A stretch of 64,000 nt of DNA, taken from Gracilaria domingensis. Lineage: Eukaryota > Rhodophyta > Florideophyceae > Gracilariales > Gracilariaceae. The notes under the pieces are model-generated. The model was not told the origin of the DNA and did no database searches. It saw only the letters and a list, made by a program, of their open reading frames with translations. Numbering within the stretch: position 1 is the stretch's first letter; each line of letters opens with the position of its first letter. The translations under genes were made by a program, and so were the position numbers. The stretch lies in assembly GCA_022539475.1 (NCBI GenBank), contig VCMS01000031.1, positions 1-64,000 of the forward strand, given 5' to 3'. Below are positions 19,555-27,994 of the stretch, piece by piece.

Positions 19555-19845
19555 TCAGAGGTTGTAGCTTCTTTTATACTGCTCGAGGAGGTCAAAACAG
19601 TTCTTGAGTTCGGATTCAGGAAGCCACATATTTTCGTGATCGGGATAACCAAGCCATTTGACAAGGTATTCTGACTTGCGTTTCCGTTTTCGATGATTAA
19701 GAATTGCTTGTACTTCATATTCTTCTGTTCGGTCAAATAATTGGATGACTGTTGGCTTAGGCTGGGGTCTTCTGAAGGTATTGTCTTCATGGTATCTTCT
19801 GAGTAGTTGGCAATGAAACACGTCATGTATTTTTCTCTGCTTCAT
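19555..19845 (-). CDS. chromodomain region of the second gypsy element
   Basis: 96 residues with a recognisable chromodomain: AILNHRKRKRKSEYLVKWLG, then YPDHENMWLPESEL. It follows integrase in the usual chromovirus order. The start KQRKIHDVFHCQLLRRYH is the standard motif between integrase and chromodomain. Confidence 0.85.
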   Translation of the reverse strand: MKQRKIHDVFHCQLLRRYHEDNTFRRPQPKPTVIQLFDRTEEYEVQAILNHRKRKRKSEYLVKWLGYPDHENMWLPESELKNCFDLLEQYKRSYNL

Positions 19846-19858
19846 GACAGTCCCTATA

Positions 19859-20629
19859 TCAAGTAAAGGTTACTGGGCTTACTTGTTCCGTGATTCTGAA
19901 TGGACCGTACTTGATTCCGAGTTTGTTCCGTGGGCCTGTTTCGTCCATCTTGAGATTCTTCGTCGATAGCATGACGTAGTCACCAACTTTTAAATCGCAA
20001 GGCGTTCGTTTCCGATTATAGTAGCTTTCTGAGTACTTGCTTATCTTGCTGATTTGGCGCCTAGAAAGCTTGACAGCATCTGAAATACTTGTCAGAAACT
20101 CAGAGGCGGCCTGATTCTGGGAAGTGATTGCATCCATTGGTAAAACACGTGGTTTTTCTCCGTATGTGAGAAAGAATGGAGTAAATGACGTGGTAGAATT
20201 GACTGAAGAATTGTAAGCAACTTCGAATTGAATGAGATGTTCATCCCAATTATTCTGCCTGTGGTTGACAAAACATCCGATCATCTCTTCAATCTTCTTG
20301 TTCATTATTTCGGTTTGTCCATCTGTCTGTCGGTGATATGCTGATGATGGCTTTAATTTTGTTCCAAGTGATCGAAATACTTCCTTCCAGAACTTACTCA
20401 TAAATATTGAATCTCTATCGGATACTATGGAATCAGAGAGTCCATGATGACGATAGATATTCTCCAGATATAACTTGGCTGTTTCTACAGCAGTGACGTT
20501 CTTGGTTGTGGGAATGATGCGTATAAGTTTCGAAAGGCGATCGACTACTACAAATATGGCACTGTTTCCAGACTTAGTTCGTGGAAGTGGAGTAATGAAA
20601 TCCATTGTGATCTGAGACCACTTCTTCAA
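19859..20629 (-). CDS. integrase core region of the second gypsy element
   Basis: Contains the Ty3/gypsy integrase core motifs: MDFITPLPRTKSG, VSDRDSIFMSKFW and AYHRQTDGQTEIMNK, followed by the post-core segment ending KLGIKYGPFRI. Part of a broken element. Confidence 0.88.
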   Translation of the reverse strand: MKKWSQITMDFITPLPRTKSGNSAIFVVVDRLSKLIRIIPTTKNVTAVETAKLYLENIYRHHGLSDSIVSDRDSIFMSKFWKEVFRSLGTKLKPSSAYHRQTDGQTEIMNKKIEEMIGCFVNHRQNNWDEHLIQFEVAYNSSVNSTTSFTPFFLTYGEKPRVLPMDAITSQNQAASEFLTSISDAVKLSRRQISKISKYSESYYNRKRTPCDLKVGDYVMLSTKNLKMDETGPRNKLGIKYGPFRITEQVSPVTFT

Positions 20630-20644
20630 TGGGGGTTCTAATGG

Positions 20645-22261
20645 CTAGAGATATCCATGCGGCTTCTTGGTAATTGGCTTCGTCTCCTGACACTTCTGGC
20701 ATGTCTTCGTGTAGGTGTACACGTCCTTTCTCAGGTTCTTCCAAAAGTAAGATTTCCAAATTCTTCTTAATGTCTTCTTAATTGCCATATGTCCTGATGA
20801 AGGGAGATCATGATTCTCGAATAAAATCTTAGTTCTGATTTCTCCACTGGGTATACATAACTTATTCTTGTAGTAGAGAAGATTTCCTTTTCGTTCAAAG
20901 GGAAGTTCCGGATTCAGGTAAGCAGCTGAAAATTCGTTGTCCTTCTTATATCCATCAGTGAATGCGCGCATATCCTTCTTAGATATTTCACAAATAAGAG
21001 ATAAAGAGTTCAACGGGTTGGTTCTGGAGACTGCTTCACCTAATAGAGAAAGGTTACTAGCCAGCGGATCTTCAACATGCTTAGGATATCTTGAGAGAGC
21101 ATCTGCAACTATGTTGGATTTTCCTTTGATTGGTTCGAAAGTGAAATCAAACTCAACGATCCTTTCGAGCCATCTTACTTGACGTTGGGAAAGATTTGGC
21201 TGTGTTTGCAGATACTTCAGTGGAAAATGATCTGTACGCACTTTGAAGCGTTGTCCATGTAAGTAAACTCTCCAAACTCTTAACGTGTCTACAACTGCAA
21301 GAAGTTCTCGCTCGTGGGCGGCGTAGCGTTGTTCAGCTGGATTCAAGGTTCTTGAATGAAATGCAACAGGTCGGACAATACCGTTTTCTACTTGTTCCAA
21401 TACTGCTCCTAGAGCATATTGAGATGCGTCAGTGGTTACGATGATAGGCAGTTTTGTGTCAAAATGACGGAGCACTGGTGAAACTGCTTCTTTCAGATTT
21501 TTGAAGGCGTTTTCTTGATCCCCTTCCCACTTGAATGGGTTATTTCCACACAGAGCGGTTAGTGGTTTTGATACTTCGGAGCAGTTCTTAATAAATCGTC
21601 GGTAGTAATTAACAAGTCCAAGAAAAGCTTGAACATCGGTATTATTATTCGATGTTTCCCAATTCGTGATGGCTTTCACTTTTTGTTTCTCTACTGATAT
21701 TTCTTCGGGTGTAACCACATGGCCGAGGTATTCAACCTCCTTCTTTAGAAATTCACACTTTGAAAGCTTCCCATACAGCTTGTGTGCACGAAGTTGGTCG
21801 AATACTTTTCCAATGTGTTCCATATGCTCCTCTACAGTTTTGCTGTAAATAAAAATATCGTCGAGATACACCAGGACAAATTTATCCAAATGATCCTTCA
21901 GTACATTGTTCATTAAGCTCATGAAACTTGCGGGTGCGTTGGTGAGGCCGAAAGGTAGGACAAGAAACTCAAAATGACCATATCTAGTTCTGAAAGCGGT
22001 CAGTGGAATGGAGGTATCAGAGAGTCGAATTTGGTGGTAACCCCACCTTAAATCGATTTTCGAAAATACTTTTGCGCCACGGAGTTGGTCAAAAATATCA
22101 TCAATCCTTGGAATAGGGTAACTATTTTTGATGGTCAACTTATTGAGGGCTCGGTAATCAATGCAAAGTCTTAGGCTCCCATCCTCTCTTTGCTGCGAAA
22201 AGAACTGGGGCACCCCAAGGGCTTGAACTAGGTCGAATAAAACCTTGTTCCAAAAGTTCAT
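20645..22261 (-). CDS. reverse transcriptase / RNase H region of the second gypsy element
   Basis: Contains [42 protein letters not shown], then RNase H ([37 protein letters not shown]) and the start of the integrase zinc domain ([13 protein letters not shown]...CQKC). Part of a broken element. Confidence 0.9.
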   Translation of the reverse strand: MNFWNKVLFDLVQALGVPQFFSQQREDGSLRLCIDYRALNKLTIKNSYPIPRIDDIFDQLRGAKVFSKIDLRWGYHQIRLSDTSIPLTAFRTRYGHFEFLVLPFGLTNAPASFMSLMNNVLKDHLDKFVLVYLDDIFIYSKTVEEHMEHIGKVFDQLRAHKLYGKLSKCEFLKKEVEYLGHVVTPEEISVEKQKVKAITNWETSNNNTDVQAFLGLVNYYRRFIKNCSEVSKPLTALCGNNPFKWEGDQENAFKNLKEAVSPVLRHFDTKLPIIVTTDASQYALGAVLEQVENGIVRPVAFHSRTLNPAEQRYAAHERELLAVVDTLRVWRVYLHGQRFKVRTDHFPLKYLQTQPNLSQRQVRWLERIVEFDFTFEPIKGKSNIVADALSRYPKHVEDPLASNLSLLGEAVSRTNPLNSLSLICEISKKDMRAFTDGYKKDNEFSAAYLNPELPFERKGNLLYYKNKLCIPSGEIRTKILFENHDLPSSGHMAIKKTLRRIWKSYFWKNLRKDVYTYTKTCQKCQETKPITKKPHGYL

Positions 22262-22286
22262 GGAGTTGCTTCTTTAGCTCTTTCAA

Positions 22287-22853
22287 CTATTTATCTGACA
22301 TTCGATATGCGCCTTTCTTCTGAGGTGTTGCTTCAGGGGATAACTCGATATGAAAATCTTGTTCTCGGTGAGGGGGAAATCCTTTTGGTAATTTCTCTGG
22401 AAATAGGTCCTTGTATTCTTCAAGTAGTTCTTTGAGTTTATGATCATTCGCTGGTTTATAGGTTTCTTCTTTTGAAGGCCGAAGTGCTACAACAAATACA
22501 GGTAGCTTCCTTCGCATTGACTTCTTGATTGAGCTCACAGAAATTAACTTCTCGTTCTTCTTAATGTTTGCTTTGATGAAAATGGTTCTGGAATTGTGAA
22601 CAAAATATATTTCATTGGTTCGGTGGTTGATATAGGGGTTATATTCGTATAGCCAGTCTTTTCCTAAGATGACGTCATATCCGTATAATGCACATATTGC
22701 AAAGCGTCTCTTTTCTCGTAGTTCTTCAATCTGGATATCTAGTCCATCTTCTCGGGTTTCCTGGAGCACAGTAATGGAACCGTTGGCCATTTCGGCTTCA
22801 TAACTAGTGTCAATGGTTGGGATCTTCATGCTTTTGCAGATGGCTTTGGACAA
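22287..22853 (-). CDS. protease and linker region of the second gypsy element
   Basis: Lies between gag/zinc knuckle and RT. The aspartic-protease flap and C-terminal strands are suggested by VILGKDWLYEYNP. The downstream linker KDLFPEKLPKGFPPHREQDFHIELSPEATP is the typical gypsy segment leading into RT (usually P-x-HR-x-x-DH-I-L). Part of a broken element. Confidence 0.75.
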   Translation of the reverse strand: MSKAICKSMKIPTIDTSYEAEMANGSITVLQETREDGLDIQIEELREKRRFAICALYGYDVILGKDWLYEYNPYINHRTNEIYFVHNSRTIFIKANIKKNEKLISVSSIKKSMRRKLPVFVVALRPSKEETYKPANDHKLKELLEEYKDLFPEKLPKGFPPHREQDFHIELSPEATPQKKGAYRMSDK

Positions 22854-22943
22854 ATAACTGATTTCGGAACCGTTATCGAACAGAGCCGTACATTTTCTGT
22901 CATTGATGAATACATATGCAAGGAGTAGTCCAACAGAGGGGGT

Positions 22944-23342
22944 TTAAAATGGTGACGCTAAGCGTGAGGTAAGAAGTTTATGTCTTCCATTGCTCAATAT
23001 TTTTTCTTGGGTACGATGTTTATCTGCAGATTCAATGGGTACGAGGTTTGCTGGCTTAGTCAATGGTTGCGTTTCGATGGAATTCAGTGGGGTGCAATGG
23101 TGGTCCGGTGGAACTGACGTGGGTTCTTCAGATGACCCTGGAGTCAGTTCCTCTGGGAGTTTTTTTGGGCACTGTTTATCGCGTGCCATGTGTCCAGGTT
23201 GTCGACAGCGGAAACAGAGTCCCAACTTTCGACAGTTCTCGCGCTCTTCCTTGGTTAACTTCTTCAGCTTCATATTTCCAATACCCATGGGTACCGGTCT
23301 TTGAGATGATCCAGAGCCGCCAGGTTGCCTGCCAAATCGCAC
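22944..23342 (-). CDS. gag zinc-knuckle region of the second gypsy element
   Basis: Contains one CCHC knuckle, C-x2-C-x4-H-x5-C type (CFRCRQPGHMARDKQC), which binds element RNA, preceded by a basic stretch and followed by a Pro/Ser/Thr-rich tail. Part of a broken element. Confidence 0.8.
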   Translation of the reverse strand: MRFGRQPGGSGSSQRPVPMGIGNMKLKKLTKEERENCRKLGLCFRCRQPGHMARDKQCPKKLPEELTPGSSEEPTSVPPDHHCTPLNSIETQPLTKPANLVPIESADKHRTQEKILSNGRHKLLTSRLASPF

Positions 23343-23366
23343 CTGTCCACCCCTTCGGAAAGCAGA

Positions 23367-24017
23367 TTACACCCGCTCAGCGTCTTTCATGGCATTAGTC
23401 AAAGATTTGTAGTCATTGGTGCAAAGCTCTTTCCAGATGTAACTTTTCAAGCCTCGGGTATATCTGTCGATTTGCTCTTCCATACTGATGTTGGGGATTT
23501 CGAGCACAATCTTGAGGAAGTCTTCATTGAACTGTTGAACATCTTTGTACTGCTTCCACTTGCTTAGTTTGTCCCGAGCAAGTTTCTCTTTGTTGACAAT
23601 AGTAAATAGTTTCTGAAGATGTTCAAAGAGTTCCTCAAGGGTTTGCAGCTCCAGTCCATTTCTTTGCTGGGCGAGATACCACTCATGAGCAGCTCCACTG
23701 GTGTAACTAAGCGCGATCGTTAATGCTTTGTCGTCGGGGGTTCCATCAAGATAATTGCGAATATGAGTGATCCAACTGTCAATGTTTTGCTTTCCAGTGA
23801 ACGTTGGGGGCTTGTTGATCTTTGGATTCGTGGGTGGGCTGTCCTTATTGGCTAGGACACTGAGTGAGGTCTCGAGAGCGGATATCTTCGTTTGCGCTTC
23901 TTGCTTCAACAATTCCATCTGAGCCCGTGTTTCATCAAGCGCGCGAGCCATGCTTTGGATCATTTGGCCTGCACGCACCTGTGGGGGTGTGCCTGGGTTG
24001 CCTTGAGGGGTCGTCAT
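23367..24017 (-). CDS. gag: gag core region of the second gypsy element
   Basis: From the ATG at 24017. The start is Gln/Thr/Pro-rich, then comes a coiled segment (QMELLKQEAQTKISALETSL) and the retrotransposon gag core (PTFTGKQNIDSWITHIRNYL, AHEWYLAQ, LFEHLQKLF, YTRGLKSYIWKEL). This is a standard Ty3/gypsy gag. Part of a broken element. Confidence 0.85.
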   Translation of the reverse strand: MTTPQGNPGTPPQVRAGQMIQSMARALDETRAQMELLKQEAQTKISALETSLSVLANKDSPPTNPKINKPPTFTGKQNIDSWITHIRNYLDGTPDDKALTIALSYTSGAAHEWYLAQQRNGLELQTLEELFEHLQKLFTIVNKEKLARDKLSKWKQYKDVQQFNEDFLKIVLEIPNISMEEQIDRYTRGLKSYIWKELCTNDYKSLTNAMKDAERV

Positions 24018-24135
24018 GGTATGAGCTGCGCGAACGGAGAACCTTTGAAATTGGCTCAAATCGGGGGGTTGCCAAAATAAATTGTCTAATTTTTCGAAAA
24101 GTTCAAATCAAGCCTCGCGCTGCCACTTTAAAAAA

Positions 24136-24253
24136 TTGCAATTTGCAGGTTGCAGACAAGCAGTGCCGCGCGCCTGGCCTAGTGGGTAGGCGGCGCCGGT
24201 GCAATTTCAGAGGTTCTACGTTCGATTCCCTTCGCTGTAAGTTGCAATTGCAG
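24136..24253 (+). mobile_element. tRNA-like SINE insertion
   Basis: Internal Pol III promoter boxes are present: A box TGGCCTAGTGG at 24175-24185 and B box CGTTCGATTCC at 24219-24229, about 33 bp apart. The sequence does not fold as a proper tRNA (the anticodon and T stems fail to pair), so it is tRNA-derived rather than a working tRNA gene. Near-identical direct repeats TTGCAATTTGCAG (24136-24148) and TTGCAATTGCAG (24242-24253) flank it like a target-site duplication. It sits in the leader of the second gypsy element, so it inserted after that element or its progenitor formed. Confidence 0.6.
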
Positions 24254-24463
24254 CCGGAGTGGTTCAATTAAGGTTTCTTCAGTTCAATTACAAAGTGTCA
24301 AGCGACTGGGAAGATAGTAAGCCCTGTACGGCGACTTCTCCCTTGACAATGCTAAGTAATACGAACGTAGCGGAAACTGGAACACAACCACAAACGGTAG
24401 CTTAAAGGGTAGAACAACCGATTCTTGGAAACTTTTGTCAACACAAGGTGTTTACGTTATAAT

Positions 24464-25117
24464 TTACTTGAAATAACGCTGTTGACGTCGGTTTTCCTTG
24501 TTGACAGCTGTTTGGTGCTTGCGTCCACCTCGGTGATCCTCGTAATGCTTCCAATTATTGAACGAGAGTATACCACATTCGTAACAGCCCGGTGGGGAGC
24601 GCTTGTTCTGGAGCTTGTTGCGGTGTCGGCTACCAGACAAATGTTCGCGGAGTTGCACTCGGCTATTGAAACGGAGTTCACAGTCGTCACACCTGGGGGT
24701 CTTCAAGCGACGTCGAAGGTTACGTACACGCCGTCGCTTGATTCGATCGGTGGCCACGCGAAGGATATGGATATTAGCCGCGTCGTCTATGCGGAGCAGA
24801 TGACGTGGAGTACCCTCGGTAGCCTCGGTAACCGATCGGTTCGTTGAAATCGGATGGCTGTCAACAGGATCGGGTTGTTGACGAGCTGGTGAGGACGGTG
24901 GTGACGGTGTGTATGAAGGTGGTGTACTCGGTTCCAAAGTGGACACGGCAGCGAAAACAGGAGTTTCGGTGGTGTTGACAGGGGGTGGCGGGGGTGGCGG
25001 CGATGACGGCGGTTCGGTGGATATTTCCGTGTTCGTATAGAACGACGGCGATGACGGCGGTACTTGGGATCGGCGTATTGAGCTCACTGGAAACACCCAA
25101 ATTGGGTCAGAAATCAA
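24464..25117 (-). CDS. protein with two U1/matrin-type C2H2 zinc fingers
   Basis: 217-residue frame. The first half is Ser/Pro/Thr-rich and looks disordered. The second half has a basic patch (RIKRRRVRNLRRRLK) and two widely spaced fingers of C-x2-C-x12-H-x5-H form: CDDCELRFNSRVQLREHLSG then SRH, and CYECGILSFNNWKHYEDHRG then GRKH. Such fingers usually bind RNA or double-stranded RNA. No ATG opens the frame. An acceptor-like TTTCCAG near 25090 and a donor-like AAGTAAGT near 25228 suggest a 5' exon upstream, but that exon shows no ATG, so the start is unresolved. It lies between the gag and the right LTR of the second gypsy element: either a host gene trapped there or a gene carried by the element. 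Confidence 0.55.
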   Translation of the reverse strand: MISDPIWVFPVSSIRRSQVPPSSPSFYTNTEISTEPPSSPPPPPPPVNTTETPVFAAVSTLEPSTPPSYTPSPPSSPARQQPDPVDSHPISTNRSVTEATEGTPRHLLRIDDAANIHILRVATDRIKRRRVRNLRRRLKTPRCDDCELRFNSRVQLREHLSGSRHRNKLQNKRSPPGCYECGILSFNNWKHYEDHRGGRKHQTAVNKENRRQQRYFK

Positions 25118-25319
25118 CAGTCAGTAAAGAGCTGGACGTCTGTGGCTCATCCAAGCCTAGGGAATTTTGTATAGCAAAATCCACTAGGGCTGGATGGTCA
25201 CTCAGTTTCAAATGAGCGCAATACTTACTTGCGATGCTACCAATGTTAGAACACTGGGTCTGAGGTTGAGAACGTGAACGATGGTGACTGCCGAGGAGAG
25301 GTCGGGCAGTCGACCAGGG

Positions 25320-25510
25320 TTTATATGGAGAATCGGACCTTCTAAAATAAGGTCGCTAACGCAGCTTTCTAGAATATCCCTCAAACTAATGTGTCTATGA
25401 GTACTGGCCCTTGCGTCGGAATTAGTGTAGAAGCTGTGCGTAGAAATCGACAGTGGAGTCTTCTAGAAGCTTCTAGAAGTTCCTGCAACGTGTCCATTTG
25501 TAGAAGTTCC
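25320..25510 (-). promoter_or_regulatory. heat-shock-element array with TATA box
   Basis: 25461-25483 reads TTC-TA-GAA-GC-TTC-TA-GAA-GT-TCC: four perfect alternating nTTCn/nGAAn units plus one near-match. Partial arrays occur at 25367-25379 (TTC, GAA, TCC) and 25503-25510 (GAA, TCC). An ATATAAA box on the minus strand lies at 25320-25326. The order (array, TATA, then the zinc-finger ORF) fits a heat-shock-factor-driven promoter on the minus strand. Confidence 0.6.
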
Positions 25511-25581
25511 AGCAAGGCACCGAAACTATGAAGTCAGTCATGACGTCAACTGACGAGGCAGACATCACACGTGACATGTCT

Positions 25582-25760
25582 TGGTAACATTGTGACAACT
25601 AATGTCAAACAAAGACTCTGAAGATCATTAGGGTATCAAATCGGATCGCTAGATCACAGGGAATTCAAAGAAAGCATCAAACCATTAAATGAAAAACTAA
25701 AAGCATAGCAATATAACAAATTCAAATAAAAACATGACCAGAATTCACGAAATCCTAACA
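25582..25760 (-). repeat. 5' LTR copy of the second gypsy element
   Basis: 179 bp matching 18793-18971 with about six differences. Its right edge abuts the RNase H region of the third element. Confidence 0.85.
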
Positions 25761-26877
25761 GGACACCTTCGGTATCCGTCTGAAACAAGGCACACCCCAC
25801 TTGGTTTGCACTGGCATCAGTGTCTAGCTCGTACGGTAACCCAGCGGTGGGGAGAGCCAAGATAGGCGGAGACGTTACGGCGTCAATCAGCTGCGTAAAC
25901 GCTGACGCTTCCTTATCACCGAAAGGTTCCAGTTGCACGGATTGTCCTTTCGTTTGGAGTTTGTTGAGCGGCGTGGCGATCTCCGCAAAGTTCGGAACAA
26001 ATCTCCTGTACACATTGCATAATCCTAAGAAGGAGCGTAACTCCGTTTGAGTTGTAGGGTGTTTAGCTTCCTTCAAGGACTTGACGCGCACCTCGTCGAT
26101 CGAGAGTTGGCCTGGGCGAATTATGTGGCCCAAGTACTTGACCGAATCGGTGAAAAACTCGCACTTCTTGAGTTTCAACTTGATTCCGGCGTCACGCAAT
26201 ACCCGCATGACATCTCGGACATGGGAGAGGTGTTCTTCCATATTATTGGAGAAGATTATGATATCGTCCAAATATACCAAACAGGTGCGCCACTTGAAGG
26301 GTGACAACAGAATGTCTATCGCCCGTTGAAATGTGGCGGGGGCATTAGTTAGCCCAAAGGGCATTCGCTTGAAGCGGTATAGCTCCTGATGGCATACGAA
26401 GGCGGTCTTATCACGATCTTTCTCCCTAATGGGAACTTGCCAGTACCCCCAGTTGGCATTGAGGGTCGTGAACACCATTGCACTTCCAAGTGAGTCAATG
26501 TATTCATCCATTCGTGGAATTGGATAAACGTCCTTCACCGTGACGGTGTTCAATCGACGGTAGTCGATGCAGAACCTCCATGACCCGTCGGGTTTAGGGA
26601 CAAGCACTACAGGTGACGCCCATGACGACTGAGCGGGCTCAATGACTCCTGCGCGCAGCTTTTTCTCGACTTGAGATTGTTCCTCCTCACAAGCTTTCGG
26701 CCCAGCTCTATAACGGTGTTGTGCAATCGGCCGAGTGTTCGGTAGTTGATCAATCCGATGTTCCGTGATCCCGATGGTCCCTAAGGAGCCATCCCACATG
26801 GGAGTGAATTCACGCAACATGTCGCGCAATTTTTCTCGATGAGATTCTGGGACATGGGACAAGTCCAAGTTTTCCAA
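25761..26877 (-). CDS. reverse transcriptase region of the third gypsy element
   Basis: Contains [65 protein letters not shown] and LGHIIRPGQLSIDEV, i.e. a Ty3/gypsy RT running into the start of RNase H (LDTDASANQVGCAL). Its frame then enters the LTR of the second element. Confidence 0.9.
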
Positions 26878-27257
26878 CTCCTTAACAGGATCCTCAATTC
26901 AGAGCCAGGTGGTGTGGCCTTCACCTCTGACGGGATCGGATTAGTAACACCCGATAAATTGTCAGGGTTCGTGGAGTCGCATCTCTTCGACAATTGAGGA
27001 ACATCAGCGGCGTCCTCCCCCTCCTTAGGGTCAGTCAAGCCAAGCACCTCCGATACAGGTATCTTCGTTGGCACAATGACGGTAGGGTGAGGTAAGACGG
27101 ACCGGATAATTTGGTTCTTCACCAGCCATTGGTCAGAATGGCCAAAGTTGGCGATTAGCACCTTAAAGGGTTCATCTGGATTGATAGTAACGATTCCGTT
27201 AGCAACCGCAAGTTGTTTCTCGGCAAAGAGGGAAGACAGGGGCTGCACAATGTGCAA
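26878..27257 (-). CDS. protease-RT linker region of the third gypsy element
   Basis: This stretch matches the N-terminal part of pol in the first element in style (PFKVLIANFGHSDQWLVKNQ against PFFVQVANVSDRPVRLHKR). It leads toward the RT region. Part of a broken element. Confidence 0.65.
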
Positions 27258-27290
27258 CCCTACCTGTTTAGAAGAGACGGGTACCCATAC

Positions 27291-27854
27291 TTAGGATTCC
27301 GATGGTATCCGAACGGATTGAGCGATTCTGAGTTTCGTTGAGACCGGTTTCGGTGTCGGCGCTTCTTGAGCGACAGGCAGGGCGACACGCTTACGCGAAG
27401 CGTTCTGCAATTTCTTCCGCACTATCGGAACCGACGAGCCATCAACCATTTCTACGGTTCGGGCCCTGGGGCGTATAGCTTCCACGAAGCGATCACAAAA
27501 ATCACAACCCAGAATAACGGGTGCTGCCTTGCAGACAACGAAATCCAACTGCACCAAGTAAGTGTCAAGTCTCACAACGAGAGATAGGTGGCCCACTGTG
27601 CGTATCGGGCGGTTATTTGCGTCGGCGATATCCAAGTTTGGACCGTAGCGAATGTGTTCCCGAAGTGCGGGCGGTATCAACGCGGTGTGAATCAGATTGG
27701 GCGCAGCCCCTGTATCCAAGACGGATAATTGACGTACCATGTACTGGTTTGATAAGCCTAAGTCGGCGTATACTTTGTAATTCCGCTTAGCAATTATCAT
27801 GACCCGGTCCGGGTTTCGCAAATTGCGGGAGCGAATCCACGGTCGATGCAACAC
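27291..27854 (-). CDS. aspartic protease region of the third gypsy element
   Basis: Contains LSVLDTGAAPNLIHTALIPP (retropepsin active-site motif), IADANNRPIRTVGHLSL and PVILGCDFCDRFV, parallel to the protease ORF of the first element. Confidence 0.85.
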   Translation of the reverse strand: MLHRPWIRSRNLRNPDRVMIIAKRNYKVYADLGLSNQYMVRQLSVLDTGAAPNLIHTALIPPALREHIRYGPNLDIADANNRPIRTVGHLSLVVRLDTYLVQLDFVVCKAAPVILGCDFCDRFVEAIRPRARTVEMVDGSSVPIVRKKLQNASRKRVALPVAQEAPTPKPVSTKLRIAQSVRIPSES

Positions 27855-27994
27855 TCCAAGGAGTTCCGAGTCAGCATCTGTATCAGCAACTCTCCTGGAT
27901 AGGATTCGAATTGCCGGGGAGCGAAGCGGTGACGCCTCAGACGTCCTCTGCTTCGACTCAGAAGACGCCCCTCTCGTAGGGGAGACTCCTAAAT

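Larger units (their letters stand above)
18793..25760 (-). mobile_element. broken Ty3/gypsy (chromodomain) element, second of the window
   Basis: Bounded by two 179-bp LTR copies (TG...CA when read on the minus strand) that differ at about six positions (roughly 3%), so older than the first and fourth elements. The minus-strand order is LTR, long leader holding a zinc-finger ORF and a SINE, gag, zinc knuckle, protease, RT/RNase H, integrase, chromodomain, extra 3' ORF, polypurine tract (18972-18985), LTR. It is broken, with several breaks. The outer flanks show no matching target duplication, and no usual TGG-type primer site adjoins the right LTR. The ends may therefore come from recombination between elements rather than one clean insertion. 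Confidence 0.8.

Noticed and set aside
24149-24241. Functional tRNA gene
   Set aside because: A and B boxes are present, but the acceptor, anticodon and T stems do not pair; read as a SINE instead.
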